The position numbers and the translations under genes are program-made. The notes beneath the pieces are model-generated. The model saw only the letters and a program-made list of their open reading frames with translations, searched no databases and was not told the origin of the DNA. DNA of 64,000 bases from an uncultured Flavobacteriaceae bacterium (GTDB lineage Bacteria > Bacteroidota > Bacteroidia > Flavobacteriales > Flavobacteriaceae), in assembly GCA_947493535.1 (NCBI GenBank), contig CANLRK010000002.1:62001-126000 (forward strand), in the 5' to 3' direction. Each line of letters begins with the position of its first letter. Position 1 is the first letter of the stretch. This document shows positions 44,174 through 53,593 of the stretch, one piece after another.

Positions 44174-45178
44174 ATGGAAAAGGTAAAAGAAATAGTTTCG
44201 AATATTAAAAACGGGCAAATTAAACCTATTTATTTTTTAATGGGAGAAGAGCCATATTATATTGATGCTCTTTCTTCATATATTGAAAAAAACGTGCTTT
44301 TAGAAGAGGAGCGAGGCTTTAATCAAATGGTATTATACGGTAGAGATGTTAGTATTGATGATATTGTTTCTAATGCAAAACGCTATCCAATGATGGCCGA
44401 TAGGCAAGTGGTACTGGTAAAAGAAGCCCAAGATTTAAGCCGTACTATAGAAAAGTTAGAAAGCTATGCCGCAAACCCACAACTCACCACTGTATTAGTT
44501 ATTTGTTATAAATATAAAAAGTTAGACAAGCGCAAAAAGTTATATAAGCTTATTGAAAAAAACGGCGTATTGTTTGAAAGTAAAAAGCTGTATGACAACC
44601 AAGTGCCCGATTGGATTAGAAGAGTTTTAGCAGGTAAAAACTATAAAATAACACAAAAAGCTGCTTTGATGTTGGTGGAGTTTTTAGGTACTGATTTAGG
44701 GAAAATTAATAATGAGTTAGAAAAACTCCAATTAGTATTGCCTAAAGGGACAGAAATTACTCCTACAGATATTGAAAGGAATATAGGAATAAGCAAAGAT
44801 TATAATAATTTTGAATTACGTAAAGCTATAGGTGAACGTGATGTATTAAAAGCAAATAGAATTGTAAATTACTTTGCTCACAACCCAAAGGATAACCCTA
44901 TGGTGGTTACAATTTCCTTACTTCATAATTTTTTCTCTCAGTTATTGCAGTATCATGCTTTGAGTGATAAGTCGCAATTTAGTGTAGCTAAGGCCTTAAA
45001 GGTTAATCCGTATTTTGTGAAAGAATACCAGGTAGCGGGTAAAAATTATCCAATGAAAAAAGTAAGCCAAGTAGTGGCCTTGCTCCGTGAAGCCGATGTT
45101 AAAAGTAAAGGAGTAGGAGCAAGTAACTTACCACAAGGCGATTTGCTAAAAGAACTATTGTTTAAAATAATGCATTAA
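44174..45178 (+). CDS. holA: DNA polymerase III subunit delta
   Basis: The 334-residue clamp-loader subunit opens the sliding clamp. It has the N-terminal IYFLMGEEPYYIDALSSYIE, VVLVKEAQDLS, then the domain III pattern FLGTDLGKINNELEKLQLVLP and a C-terminal collar with FFSQLLQYHAL and NPYFVKEYQVAGKNY. Its stop lies 12 bases from the convergent peroxidase gene. Confidence 0.94.
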   Translation: MEKVKEIVSNIKNGQIKPIYFLMGEEPYYIDALSSYIEKNVLLEEERGFNQMVLYGRDVSIDDIVSNAKRYPMMADRQVVLVKEAQDLSRTIEKLESYAANPQLTTVLVICYKYKKLDKRKKLYKLIEKNGVLFESKKLYDNQVPDWIRRVLAGKNYKITQKAALMLVEFLGTDLGKINNELEKLQLVLPKGTEITPTDIERNIGISKDYNNFELRKAIGERDVLKANRIVNYFAHNPKDNPMVVTISLLHNFFSQLLQYHALSDKSQFSVAKALKVNPYFVKEYQVAGKNYPMKKVSQVVALLREADVKSKGVGASNLPQGDLLKELLFKIMH

Positions 45179-45190
45179 CCCAATAAATTC

Positions 45191-46369
45191 TTAATCTAAA
45201 AAAGGGTTTGCCCATTTATCATTTGTATAAACATCGGTTCCTGATAATGTTTGTATAAAAGCAATCACATCCTCTTTTTCTTGTTGTGTCATGTTTAGTT
45301 GTTGCGGATTTCCCCCTGGAGTAAGTCTAGGGTCTAAATTAGTGTTCCCTGCAGTATTAATCTCATTATAATGGTTTAGTACTGTAATTAGGTTATTGGA
45401 AACACCAATGTGCATGAAAGGTCCGTTACTAACTCCATTTGCTTTTACCACATCGCGTAAACTAGGTGATCTAGTAACAATAAGATCTGTCCCATTCCCA
45501 TTTGCAGCACCAATTATACCATTATTTAATGAGTTTGGATCAATATCAAATTCAGGCGCTTGATGGCAACCAGCACAACCAATTCCTCCAGCTACTCTAA
45601 CACCATTATTGTCAAATGTAGGGGGAGCTAAAAATAATTGTTTTCCATTATTTTCATTAGCGGTAAAATTTGGAAAGGGAGTCCCGTCATTTGTAACAGT
45701 TGCTCTACCTTCATCATATTTTGAATCAAAAGATTGAATACTTCGTATAAATTGTGCTAAGGCGTTTTGGATACGTTCTTCAGAAATTGTTTGATTGCCA
45801 AAAGCAAATTCAAACAATTGTGGGTAGTATGCAACGTTTTCTAATTTATTTATTAAATCATTAAAATTCTGATCGCCATTTTCACCGCTAAACCCCATTT
45901 CATTATGATCTTGTATAGGCATAGTGGTTTGTTCTTCTAAAGAATTTGCGCGTTCATCCCAAAAGAATTTTTCTTCGTTAGAAAACCGAGTGTTAATTAA
46001 ACGCATAGAATGTCTTCCTGTTTGTCCATTCACTCCTGTGCTAACACTTGTAATATCACTAAATGCGTTTTCTTGTTGATGGCAACTACTGCATGAAATG
46101 GTGTTGTTAGCAGACAGGTTTTTATCGTAAAAAAGTATTCTGCCTAATGTTGCACCTTTGTCGGTTATTGGATTAGCAACGGTATTATCTTTAGTAATGT
46201 AGGAAGGAATACTCTGATTTGCATAATTAGGTAAATTATTAAAGTTGATTGAAAAGTATTCTGAAAAATCAAAATCAACAGCTGTATCAGTTTCTATTTG
46301 ATCATTTTCATTACTACATGAAGCTAATGAGATTATTGTACAAAAGCATATTTGGGCAATTTTTTTCAT
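45191..46369 (-). CDS. Diheme cytochrome c peroxidase-like lipoprotein
   Basis: The 392-residue protein has a lipoprotein signal (MKKIAQICFCTIISLASC, cysteine at 18) and two c-type heme motifs: CSSCH in TISCSSCHQQENAFSD and CAGCH in GIGCAGCHQAPEF. Other CCP/MauG features are FFWDERANSLEEQTTMPIQ and RTPSLRDVVK-like RSPSLRDVVKANG. It probably reduces peroxide at the periplasmic side of a membrane. The gene is monocistronic. Confidence 0.92.
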   Translation of the reverse strand: MKKIAQICFCTIISLASCSNENDQIETDTAVDFDFSEYFSINFNNLPNYANQSIPSYITKDNTVANPITDKGATLGRILFYDKNLSANNTISCSSCHQQENAFSDITSVSTGVNGQTGRHSMRLINTRFSNEEKFFWDERANSLEEQTTMPIQDHNEMGFSGENGDQNFNDLINKLENVAYYPQLFEFAFGNQTISEERIQNALAQFIRSIQSFDSKYDEGRATVTNDGTPFPNFTANENNGKQLFLAPPTFDNNGVRVAGGIGCAGCHQAPEFDIDPNSLNNGIIGAANGNGTDLIVTRSPSLRDVVKANGVSNGPFMHIGVSNNLITVLNHYNEINTAGNTNLDPRLTPGGNPQQLNMTQQEKEDVIAFIQTLSGTDVYTNDKWANPFLD

Positions 46370-46434
46370 AAAATATTGAGTTTATTTTGGTATTGGACTC
46401 AAGTATTTTAAAAAGGTTTAATGTAAATGATGTT

Positions 46435-48024
46435 TTATTTTCCTTTTAAGAGGTTTACGCTAACGGTGGCTAACTCATTATCAGGAAATTTTGTTGCGTA
46501 TTTTGGGTCAGGAATTAAACCAGCTTTTGTTGCAATAGTTTTAAAAACATCAATTTCTAATATGAACTGATCAGAATATCCATGTGTTGCATCGTAAGCT
46601 GTAGCAGCTGTTTTTCCTATGTTTTTGGCAACTAACTCTGGTGCTACGGTGTGCAATTCAATAACTAATAAACCAAATTTTTCAGTATAGGGTTTCCATT
46701 TAAGTAAATGTTCTAATAAAGAAGCTTCAACTAAATTGTTGGTAATTCGTTTTCCTTGATAGGCATATGCTCCTGTTGAAGTACTTTTTTTAGAAGGAAT
46801 ATTTTTAGGGGCTTCCCAAATCCTATTATGATCTAAAAAGGTACGTACATTAAGTAAATCTTTTAAATCAATATTATAGTTTTCTTTTAGGTCAGATGCT
46901 AATAACTCTGGTTTACCAATGTCACCCCATATTACTTTTGCCCAAATATCTGCTTTAATTAAATTGGCTCTAGTTACTTTTAATGCTGCCTGATTAAAGT
47001 CTGCTCCAACTAATAATAACGGATGATCATCTAATAATTTTCCACGTAAAGTTTGGTGTTCAATAACGTCAAAAATATGCTGAATAAAAGCTCCATTACC
47101 ACAGCCCATATCTAAAATACCTTTTGGTTGTTCATCAATAGGTTTATTAAAAATGGTGATAATGATCTCGTCAATTACTTTAAAATAAGTGCTATGTGCT
47201 CCACCGCTTCCCCAAACATTCATTTCGCGGTGTACGTGTTTTTCAGGTTCGTTTACTGATGCATTAAGAATTAATGGATTGCCAAAAATCAATTCGTCTA
47301 ACTGAACAAAAGTAGGGAGGTATGACACCGTTACTCCGTAAGCTGTAGCACGTTTAGCAAAAAACAATCCTTTTTCGGTAAATTGATATGTATCATTCCG
47401 TTTTGTAAACCAACCCAAATGAACAAAAAAATCAAGAATAGTTTTAAAACTCTCGGGGTTTTTATGGTATTCTTCAGCATTAAAAGAAGCTTCCATGAAA
47501 TACTTGTGAAACATTCCGTTAACTCCGAGCAGTACAACTATAGGTGCAATAATTACCCCTTCAATATGTTTCAATACCTGTTTTTCAAGGGTGTTAATTT
47601 CTGTGAGTCCGAAGTTTGATTCAAATTGTTTAAAAATTTTTGACAATGCTATAAAAGCATCAGCTCCTATACGCTCTTCAGGAAATTTAACACTGTAATT
47701 TAATAATGAAACAGCATCTTTAAAGAGTGGTGCTAGCTCAAAAGCAGTTTTTGAATTACTATTTGTTTCAAAATAAACCTCTTCATTATCTATTTGTTGT
47801 TTAAGCCAGCCTTGTGAGCAAAGTATGCGTAGGCTCACGTTTAGGTAGCCATCATTAGCTTGATATTGTTTAGTTATTTCAGATAAACTTACTTTTTTCT
47901 TTTCTAAAATATAATTTAATATCCCTTTTTTATGTAGGGTAAAAGCAGTAGTAGCGGTAGCAATACCGTCTAAATGACGAAATAAAGTACTTCGATATTC
48001 AGACTTTTGTTGTTTGGTTAGCAT
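46435..48024 (-). CDS. Two-winged-helix SAM-dependent methyltransferase
   Basis: The 529-residue protein is larger than usual small-molecule methyltransferases. It has two helical winged-helix-like units (about residues 15-100 and 185-228) before a Rossmann methyltransferase domain with the SAM motif ILDMGCGNGAF (303-313) and LLVGADFNQAALKVTRANL. A long C-terminal part with the HTVAPELVAKNIGKTAATAYDATHG motif follows. It is reminiscent of natural-product-type methyltransferases related to AprA, but I cannot name the substrate. It is not linked to a biosynthetic cluster here. Confidence 0.8.
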   Translation of the reverse strand: MLTKQQKSEYRSTLFRHLDGIATATTAFTLHKKGILNYILEKKKVSLSEITKQYQANDGYLNVSLRILCSQGWLKQQIDNEEVYFETNSNSKTAFELAPLFKDAVSLLNYSVKFPEERIGADAFIALSKIFKQFESNFGLTEINTLEKQVLKHIEGVIIAPIVVLLGVNGMFHKYFMEASFNAEEYHKNPESFKTILDFFVHLGWFTKRNDTYQFTEKGLFFAKRATAYGVTVSYLPTFVQLDELIFGNPLILNASVNEPEKHVHREMNVWGSGGAHSTYFKVIDEIIITIFNKPIDEQPKGILDMGCGNGAFIQHIFDVIEHQTLRGKLLDDHPLLLVGADFNQAALKVTRANLIKADIWAKVIWGDIGKPELLASDLKENYNIDLKDLLNVRTFLDHNRIWEAPKNIPSKKSTSTGAYAYQGKRITNNLVEASLLEHLLKWKPYTEKFGLLVIELHTVAPELVAKNIGKTAATAYDATHGYSDQFILEIDVFKTIATKAGLIPDPKYATKFPDNELATVSVNLLKGK

Positions 48025-48078
48025 AGTGTTGTAGTATGAAGTAAATTAAAGATACAAAAAAGATTGATTTGCGTTTAT

Positions 48079-48115
48079 AAAAAAAGCCCCGATATATTCA
48101 TCGGAGCTTTTTTTA
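48079..48115 (-). terminator. Intrinsic terminator of the E1 dehydrogenase gene
   Basis: Stem AAAAGCCCCGAT / ATCGGAGCTTTT with one mismatch and loop ATATTC is followed on the minus strand by a T-run, 17 bases past the stop. Confidence 0.85.
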
Positions 48116-48131
48116 ATTGTAATTAGTTTTA

Positions 48132-50543
48132 TTAAAACAATGCAGGAAATTTAGTTGGTTCAGCTTCGTGCATTATTTCATAAACCTTTTCAAAAATATC
48201 CTCAGCAGAAGGTTTACTGAAATAGTCACCATCAGTCCCATAAGCTGGTCTATGTTCTTTAGCAGTTAATGTCTGTGGCTTACTGTCTAAAAATTTATAA
48301 GCATTTTGTTTTTCAACAATTTCTTGTAAAATATATGCAGAAGCTCCTCCAGGAACATCCTCGTCAATTATTAATAATCTATTTGTTTTTTGAACAGACT
48401 TGGCAATATCATGGTTTAGGTCAAAAGGTAATAATGATTGAACATCAATTACCTCAGCATTAATTCCCACTTGCATTAAATCTTTAGCGGTTTCTTCAAC
48501 TATTCTTAAGGTTGATCCGTATGAAACTAATGTTATATCTGTTCCTTCTTTAAGGGTTTCAACTACTCCTAAAGGTGTTTTAAACTCTCCTAAATTACTA
48601 GGCATTTTTTCTTTTAAACGGTAACCATTTAAGCACTCAACTACAACTGCTGGTTCATCACTTTCCAATAGAGTATTGTAAAATCCAGCTGCCTTAGTCA
48701 TATTTCTAGGTACTAATATATGGATACCACGTAATAGATGAATTAATCCGCCCATTTGTGAACCTGAGTGCCATATACCTTCTAAACGGTGTCCTCTGGT
48801 ACGAATAATTAATGGAGCTTTTTGTTTTCCTTTAGTTCTGTATTGTAGTGTAGCTAAATCATCAGACATGATTTGTAATGCGTATAGAATATAATCTAGG
48901 TATTGAATTTCAGCAATAGGGCGTAAGCCTCTCATAGCCATTCCAATACCTTGCCCTAGTATTGTAGCTTCACGAATACCGGCATCAGCAACTCTTAAGT
49001 CGCCGAATTTTTCTTGTAATCCTTCAAGTCCTTGGTTTACGTCCCCTATATGCCCAGCATCTTCACCAAACACTAAGGTTTTAGGATATTTGCTAAATAT
49101 TGCATCAAAATTATCACGCATTATTAAACGTGCATCAACCATTTCTGCATCATCTGCATATTGTGGTGCTTCTGTAGTTATATTAGTAGCCTTTAAATTG
49201 CTTTCTGAATATAAATTTGCACTGTATTTTGGTTGAATTTTAGCTTTATAGTTAGTTATCCATTGTACTAAAGACTTTTTACTTTCAGAGTTTTCATTAG
49301 TTAAATAGCGTAAGGCTTTTCTAGTTGCTACTAAAATATCTTTACGAATAGGCTCTTTAATTATTTCTAACTCTGAAGCTAGTTTTTCAATAAAAGCTTT
49401 GTTGCTAGAATTTGCTGCTGCAGCTTTTAAAACAGTAACTGCTTGATTTTGTTCTTCTTTTTGCGGTTGAATGAAGGCATTCCAAGCATCTTGTTTTCCT
49501 TTACGAACTTGTTTTTTTATATCGTTTTCTAATGCTTTAGCTTCTTCTTCTGTAAAGATGTTGTTTTCTAACATCCACTCGCGCATTTTGCTTACACAGT
49601 CAAATTCAGTTTCCCAGGCTAATCGTTCTTTTGATTTGTAACGTTCATGTGACCCTGACGTTGAGTGTCCTTGTGGTTGTGTTAATTCTTTTACATGAAT
49701 TAATACAGGGCAGTGTTCTTTGCGAGCTACTGTTGAAGCACGTTGGTAAACATCTACTAAACTTGGATAATCCCATCCGTTTACAGTAAAAATTTCATAA
49801 CCGTTACTGTTTTCGTCACGTTGGAACCCTTTTAGGATTTCAGAAATATTTTCTTTAGTGGTTTGATGTTTAGCGTGTACAGAAATACCATATTCATCAT
49901 CCCATACATTCATTACCATTGGTACTTGTAATACTCCAGCGGCGTTAATGGTTTCAAAAAATAACCCTTCACTTGTACTGGCATTACCAATAGTTCCCCA
50001 AGCTACTTCATTACCGTTTTCAGAAAAATTATCGGCTGTAATACCTTTTACGTTTCTGTATATTTTTGAAGCTTGTGCCAAGCCTAATAATCGTGGCATC
50101 TGACCAGCAGTAGGAGAGATGTCTGCACTTGAGTTTTTTTGCTGTGTTAGATTTTTCCATGAGCCATCCTCATTTAAACTATGAGTTGCAAAGTGGCCCC
50201 CCATTTGTCTTCCTGCAGACATAGGTTCTTCATTAATGTCGGTGTGTCCGTATAAACCTGCAAAAAACTGTTGGATGTTTAATTGGCCTATAGCCATCAT
50301 GAAAGTTTGGTCACGATAATATCCAGAGCGGAAATCGCCATTTTTAAAGGCCTTTGCCATGGCTAACTGAGGCACTTCTTTTCCATCGCCAAATATTCCA
50401 AATTTAGCTTTTCCTGTTAAAACTTCACGCCTACCTAGTAAACTACATTCTCTACTTGTTACAGCAATTGTGTAATCATTTAATACTTCAGTCTTGAAGT
50501 CTTCAAAAGTAATATCTTTGGTGGTTTTACTTGTGTTGCTCAT
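48132..50543 (-). CDS. Branched-chain 2-oxo-acid dehydrogenase E1, fused alpha and beta
   Basis: The 803-residue protein decarboxylates 2-oxo acids with thiamine diphosphate and passes acyl groups to E2 lipoyl. The alpha half includes GRQMGGHFATHSLNEDG, the cofactor region TIGNASTSEGLFFETINAAG followed by VWDDEYGISVHAKHQTTK, and HSTSGSHERYKSKERL. The beta half starts at about residue 470 (ADDAEMVDARLIMRDNFDAIF) and has FGEDAGHIGDVNQG, the IAEIQYLDYILYALQ motif and RTRGHRLEGIWHSGSQMG. The fusion is a common Bacteroidetes form. Its chemistry fits the branched-chain catabolism also implied by icmF. Confidence 0.92.
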   Translation of the reverse strand: MSNTSKTTKDITFEDFKTEVLNDYTIAVTSRECSLLGRREVLTGKAKFGIFGDGKEVPQLAMAKAFKNGDFRSGYYRDQTFMMAIGQLNIQQFFAGLYGHTDINEEPMSAGRQMGGHFATHSLNEDGSWKNLTQQKNSSADISPTAGQMPRLLGLAQASKIYRNVKGITADNFSENGNEVAWGTIGNASTSEGLFFETINAAGVLQVPMVMNVWDDEYGISVHAKHQTTKENISEILKGFQRDENSNGYEIFTVNGWDYPSLVDVYQRASTVARKEHCPVLIHVKELTQPQGHSTSGSHERYKSKERLAWETEFDCVSKMREWMLENNIFTEEEAKALENDIKKQVRKGKQDAWNAFIQPQKEEQNQAVTVLKAAAANSSNKAFIEKLASELEIIKEPIRKDILVATRKALRYLTNENSESKKSLVQWITNYKAKIQPKYSANLYSESNLKATNITTEAPQYADDAEMVDARLIMRDNFDAIFSKYPKTLVFGEDAGHIGDVNQGLEGLQEKFGDLRVADAGIREATILGQGIGMAMRGLRPIAEIQYLDYILYALQIMSDDLATLQYRTKGKQKAPLIIRTRGHRLEGIWHSGSQMGGLIHLLRGIHILVPRNMTKAAGFYNTLLESDEPAVVVECLNGYRLKEKMPSNLGEFKTPLGVVETLKEGTDITLVSYGSTLRIVEETAKDLMQVGINAEVIDVQSLLPFDLNHDIAKSVQKTNRLLIIDEDVPGGASAYILQEIVEKQNAYKFLDSKPQTLTAKEHRPAYGTDGDYFSKPSAEDIFEKVYEIMHEAEPTKFPALF

Positions 50544-50569
50544 AGTTTTATGTCAATTATCGTGTTTTG

Positions 50570-50600
50570 CAAAAGTACTAAAAAACATAGATTTTTGCAA
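50570..50600 (-). promoter_or_regulatory. Predicted promoter of the E1 dehydrogenase gene
   Basis: On the minus strand, TTG (50600-50598) and TACTTTTG (50577-50570) are 20 bases apart. The -7 element is an exact consensus match, 26 bases from the start codon. Confidence 0.6.
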
Positions 50601-50712
50601 GAGTAAAACAACTGTTTTTATTGTATAATTCTTAAGTAAAAGAACTTTTTTTTAAGAATTGTTTAAAAATATTGGTTTTGTTAAGATTTTGATTGTTAAA
50701 GTCTCAAATAAT

Positions 50713-53520
50713 TTATAACCATTTTCGGGTGAATAAACCAATGAGAACTTTTGGTGATAATGTGATTTTAAATCTGATTTTTTGACTGTAATGCGGTTGG
50801 CTTATTTCCCAGCCTAGGTTAGAGTATACAGGAAAATATAATTCAAAATAGTCAGGTACTAAATTTAAATGAATTCCTGAGTCGTATACAAAATGTGTTT
50901 TTTTGTTATTGCCTACAAATCCAGCATCACCATAGGCGAAAATATATTTCCAAATATTTGTGCTTAGATTAGTTGTAGCAATCCATTCATTTGCATAAGG
51001 AGTATTTAGTTTTGATTTAAACCCTCCTTCTGCAATTATAATTTGCTGACTGTATATTCCGGTGCTTTCTGATCTACCATAATAATTATAGTCAAATAAA
51101 TAATCGGAAGGTCTGTCTAAGGCAAAACTAAAAAAGTCTGAGTTGGTGTTGTTGTATAAAAAACCACCAGCAAATATGCGCCAATTTAACTGTCTGTTGT
51201 TAGCAAATAACTTACGATATTCATAATTAGCAGAAATTTTACCAAATTTATTTGAAAACTGGAGATCTGTGCTAAAAGCGTTATAGTTAATCAGATTAGC
51301 ATCTGAGATTCCAAATTTCAGGTTAAAAACATTATAGTTGGGTGTATCATCAATAACAAATTCATTACGCTGTTTTTCTACAGTAATGTTTCGGGCAACT
51401 ATGAATGATCTTTTATTATCTCTTAAATCATTTTTATCCCTAAAACTTAAGGCTATGTATGGGTTAAACCTTTGGTAGCTTAAATTATCTTGATAGTGAT
51501 ATTTTTGGTAGGATAAGCCAAAAGATGAGCTAAATAACTTTTTGTTTTTATAGTGTTTTATATAGTTTGTTGAAATGCTCCCTACTAATTTTTTACTAGA
51601 TAAGCCATACATAGGCTTTACTTTGTAGGTAAAAGCTCTGTTTAATAAAGTTTTATTGGTAATAATAAGGCCGGGAGAAAAGCCATCATATAAGTTATAT
51701 CCTAAATCTGGCACATAAAAAAACTGGTTGTATTTTGGTGCTTCAGCATCTTTAATAAGGGTAAACTTTAAAGGTTTATTAAATAAATGTGGCTTTATAG
51801 TTTTAGTGTTGTTTTTTAAGTTGTATTCTGGTATTATTTCTTCATAGTTTAAAATAACTCTATCAGGTTTATTGTTTGGTATATCAACAATTTTTTCTCC
51901 AATGAAGCCATCGAAATAATGTTTGCTAATAATTTTGTTATCGATTATTTGATATATTGAAATTGGCGTTGATGTTTGCTCTTTGTTTTTTAAATGCACC
52001 CTAAGTACTGTTCCCTTAGGAGTTACATTTTTAATGGTATAATCTATACGTTTGTTGGTGTTGACATAGTCTGGAAGAAACCAAGATATGTCTTTATTAG
52101 TATTATTTTGTAGGGCTGTAATAAAGTGTTTTCCTTCAATATCTTTTAGCGCATTTTTGGTGTAAAATTGCTTTAGGGTACTGTCAATTACTTTACCGCC
52201 TAAAAAGTCGTTAAGGTATAAAAGTCCTACACCAGCTTTGTTTTTATTTGATATATTAACGTTATACTTTAAAAGAGAATCTTTTGGACTGCTCAATTTT
52301 TGATCTAAATTTTTTCTAGCTGTATACAGATTGAAATAGTAATATTGGTCATTAAATTTCTTTTTGGCAATTTCAAAAGAACGAACCCCCCATATTTTAG
52401 CTAATGACCCTAAAATTTTCATATTGGGGTAATTTTCAGCAACATATTGATACATTAAATAACTTTCAATAGCATCATTTAGCCAATAGTTTGTTCGGGG
52501 ATTAGTGTTTATCGTGTTTTTAATGTATTTACCTATAGTAGCTTTCAATATTTTAATTTCATATTGGAAACCATCTGGAAAGGGTCTTATAAAATCTGGT
52601 AATTGGTTAAGTCCATACACAGGATTTCTTCGGTATGCTGCATCTGAAAGTAGAATTTTTTGATGAGGATATTCCCCTAGTTTATTAGATAAAAAAAATG
52701 CTATTTTATCATGTATTACAGCTTTTAGACCTAGGCCTATTCCTTCATCATCAATATTTGTTACATAAGTAAACTTGTCGGTTGCTAGTTCTTCAAAGTT
52801 ATGATGTATAACTAAATGCGTTTCAGAATTAATTCTATCACGACCTAATAATTGAGTAGTAGTAATGCTATCTGTTGTTTTGGTAGTAATTATATCAAAA
52901 TCACTAATAACTTTATGTGTATTAGGGGTATTTATAGTTAGGTTGATGGTACTGTTAGGAAAGTATAAATCATTTAAGTCTTTATTGCTATAGTATACCC
53001 ATTTATCGGTTAGTTTAGCTGGGGTAATAAACCACTCACGGAGCTTTACATTTTTTTTATCTGTTATTCCGAAGCGTGTAAATTTATCAGAAGGTAGTTT
53101 TAAGGTGTACTTTAAATTAATAGAGATACTATCTTTAGGCTGTACTATATTTTTTAAGGCAACAGCTATGATATCAGGTTTGCTTCTGGTATAATCATGG
53201 CTATTATTATTTATGGTAATAGCTTGTATAGTAGTAAATCCCTTATCTTTTTCTTTAGCAAAATGTAGTTTAGTACTGTATTCTTCAGCAAAACGTTTCG
53301 CTAAATCGGTTTCACGGGAAGAGTAGGAGTTGTTCCAATCGTTAAAGAAAATTGTATCTAAAGCTTTAGGTGATGTGTTTATAAGTGTGATACGTTGTTT
53401 AATATCTATTTCATTGGTTTGAGCATTGAAGTTAGCATCAATAACAATTTTGTTCTGTGCGTTTGCACTTGCACAGATAATACATAAAATACTTAAAAGA
53501 AGAAACTGTACTGGTTTCAA
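50713..53520 (-). CDS. M1-peptidase-like exported protein without zinc ligands, with barrel-like C-terminus
   Basis: The 935-residue protein has a signal peptide (MKPVQFLLLSILCIICASANAQ) and an M1-aminopeptidase-like scaffold with an N-terminal beta domain and the region FPDGFQYEIKILKATIGKY followed by NYWLNDAIESYLMYQY. In active M1 enzymes that place carries HExxH-x18-E. Here the five positions read KATIG (residues 326-330) and the glutamate is aspartate (D349), so zinc binding is lost. From about residue 600 it is a run of short amphipathic strands ending in a hydrophobic C-terminus, suggesting an outer-membrane beta-barrel. The role is unknown. Confidence 0.8.
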   Translation of the reverse strand: MKPVQFLLLSILCIICASANAQNKIVIDANFNAQTNEIDIKQRITLINTSPKALDTIFFNDWNNSYSSRETDLAKRFAEEYSTKLHFAKEKDKGFTTIQAITINNNSHDYTRSKPDIIAVALKNIVQPKDSISINLKYTLKLPSDKFTRFGITDKKNVKLREWFITPAKLTDKWVYYSNKDLNDLYFPNSTINLTINTPNTHKVISDFDIITTKTTDSITTTQLLGRDRINSETHLVIHHNFEELATDKFTYVTNIDDEGIGLGLKAVIHDKIAFFLSNKLGEYPHQKILLSDAAYRRNPVYGLNQLPDFIRPFPDGFQYEIKILKATIGKYIKNTINTNPRTNYWLNDAIESYLMYQYVAENYPNMKILGSLAKIWGVRSFEIAKKKFNDQYYYFNLYTARKNLDQKLSSPKDSLLKYNVNISNKNKAGVGLLYLNDFLGGKVIDSTLKQFYTKNALKDIEGKHFITALQNNTNKDISWFLPDYVNTNKRIDYTIKNVTPKGTVLRVHLKNKEQTSTPISIYQIIDNKIISKHYFDGFIGEKIVDIPNNKPDRVILNYEEIIPEYNLKNNTKTIKPHLFNKPLKFTLIKDAEAPKYNQFFYVPDLGYNLYDGFSPGLIITNKTLLNRAFTYKVKPMYGLSSKKLVGSISTNYIKHYKNKKLFSSSFGLSYQKYHYQDNLSYQRFNPYIALSFRDKNDLRDNKRSFIVARNITVEKQRNEFVIDDTPNYNVFNLKFGISDANLINYNAFSTDLQFSNKFGKISANYEYRKLFANNRQLNWRIFAGGFLYNNTNSDFFSFALDRPSDYLFDYNYYGRSESTGIYSQQIIIAEGGFKSKLNTPYANEWIATTNLSTNIWKYIFAYGDAGFVGNNKKTHFVYDSGIHLNLVPDYFELYFPVYSNLGWEISQPHYSQKIRFKITLSPKVLIGLFTRKWL

Positions 53521-53593
53521 TTGGTTTGGAATTTTTTATAGCCGAAATATACAGAATATGGTTTTCAAACAGTTAAGATTATCGAATAAATTA

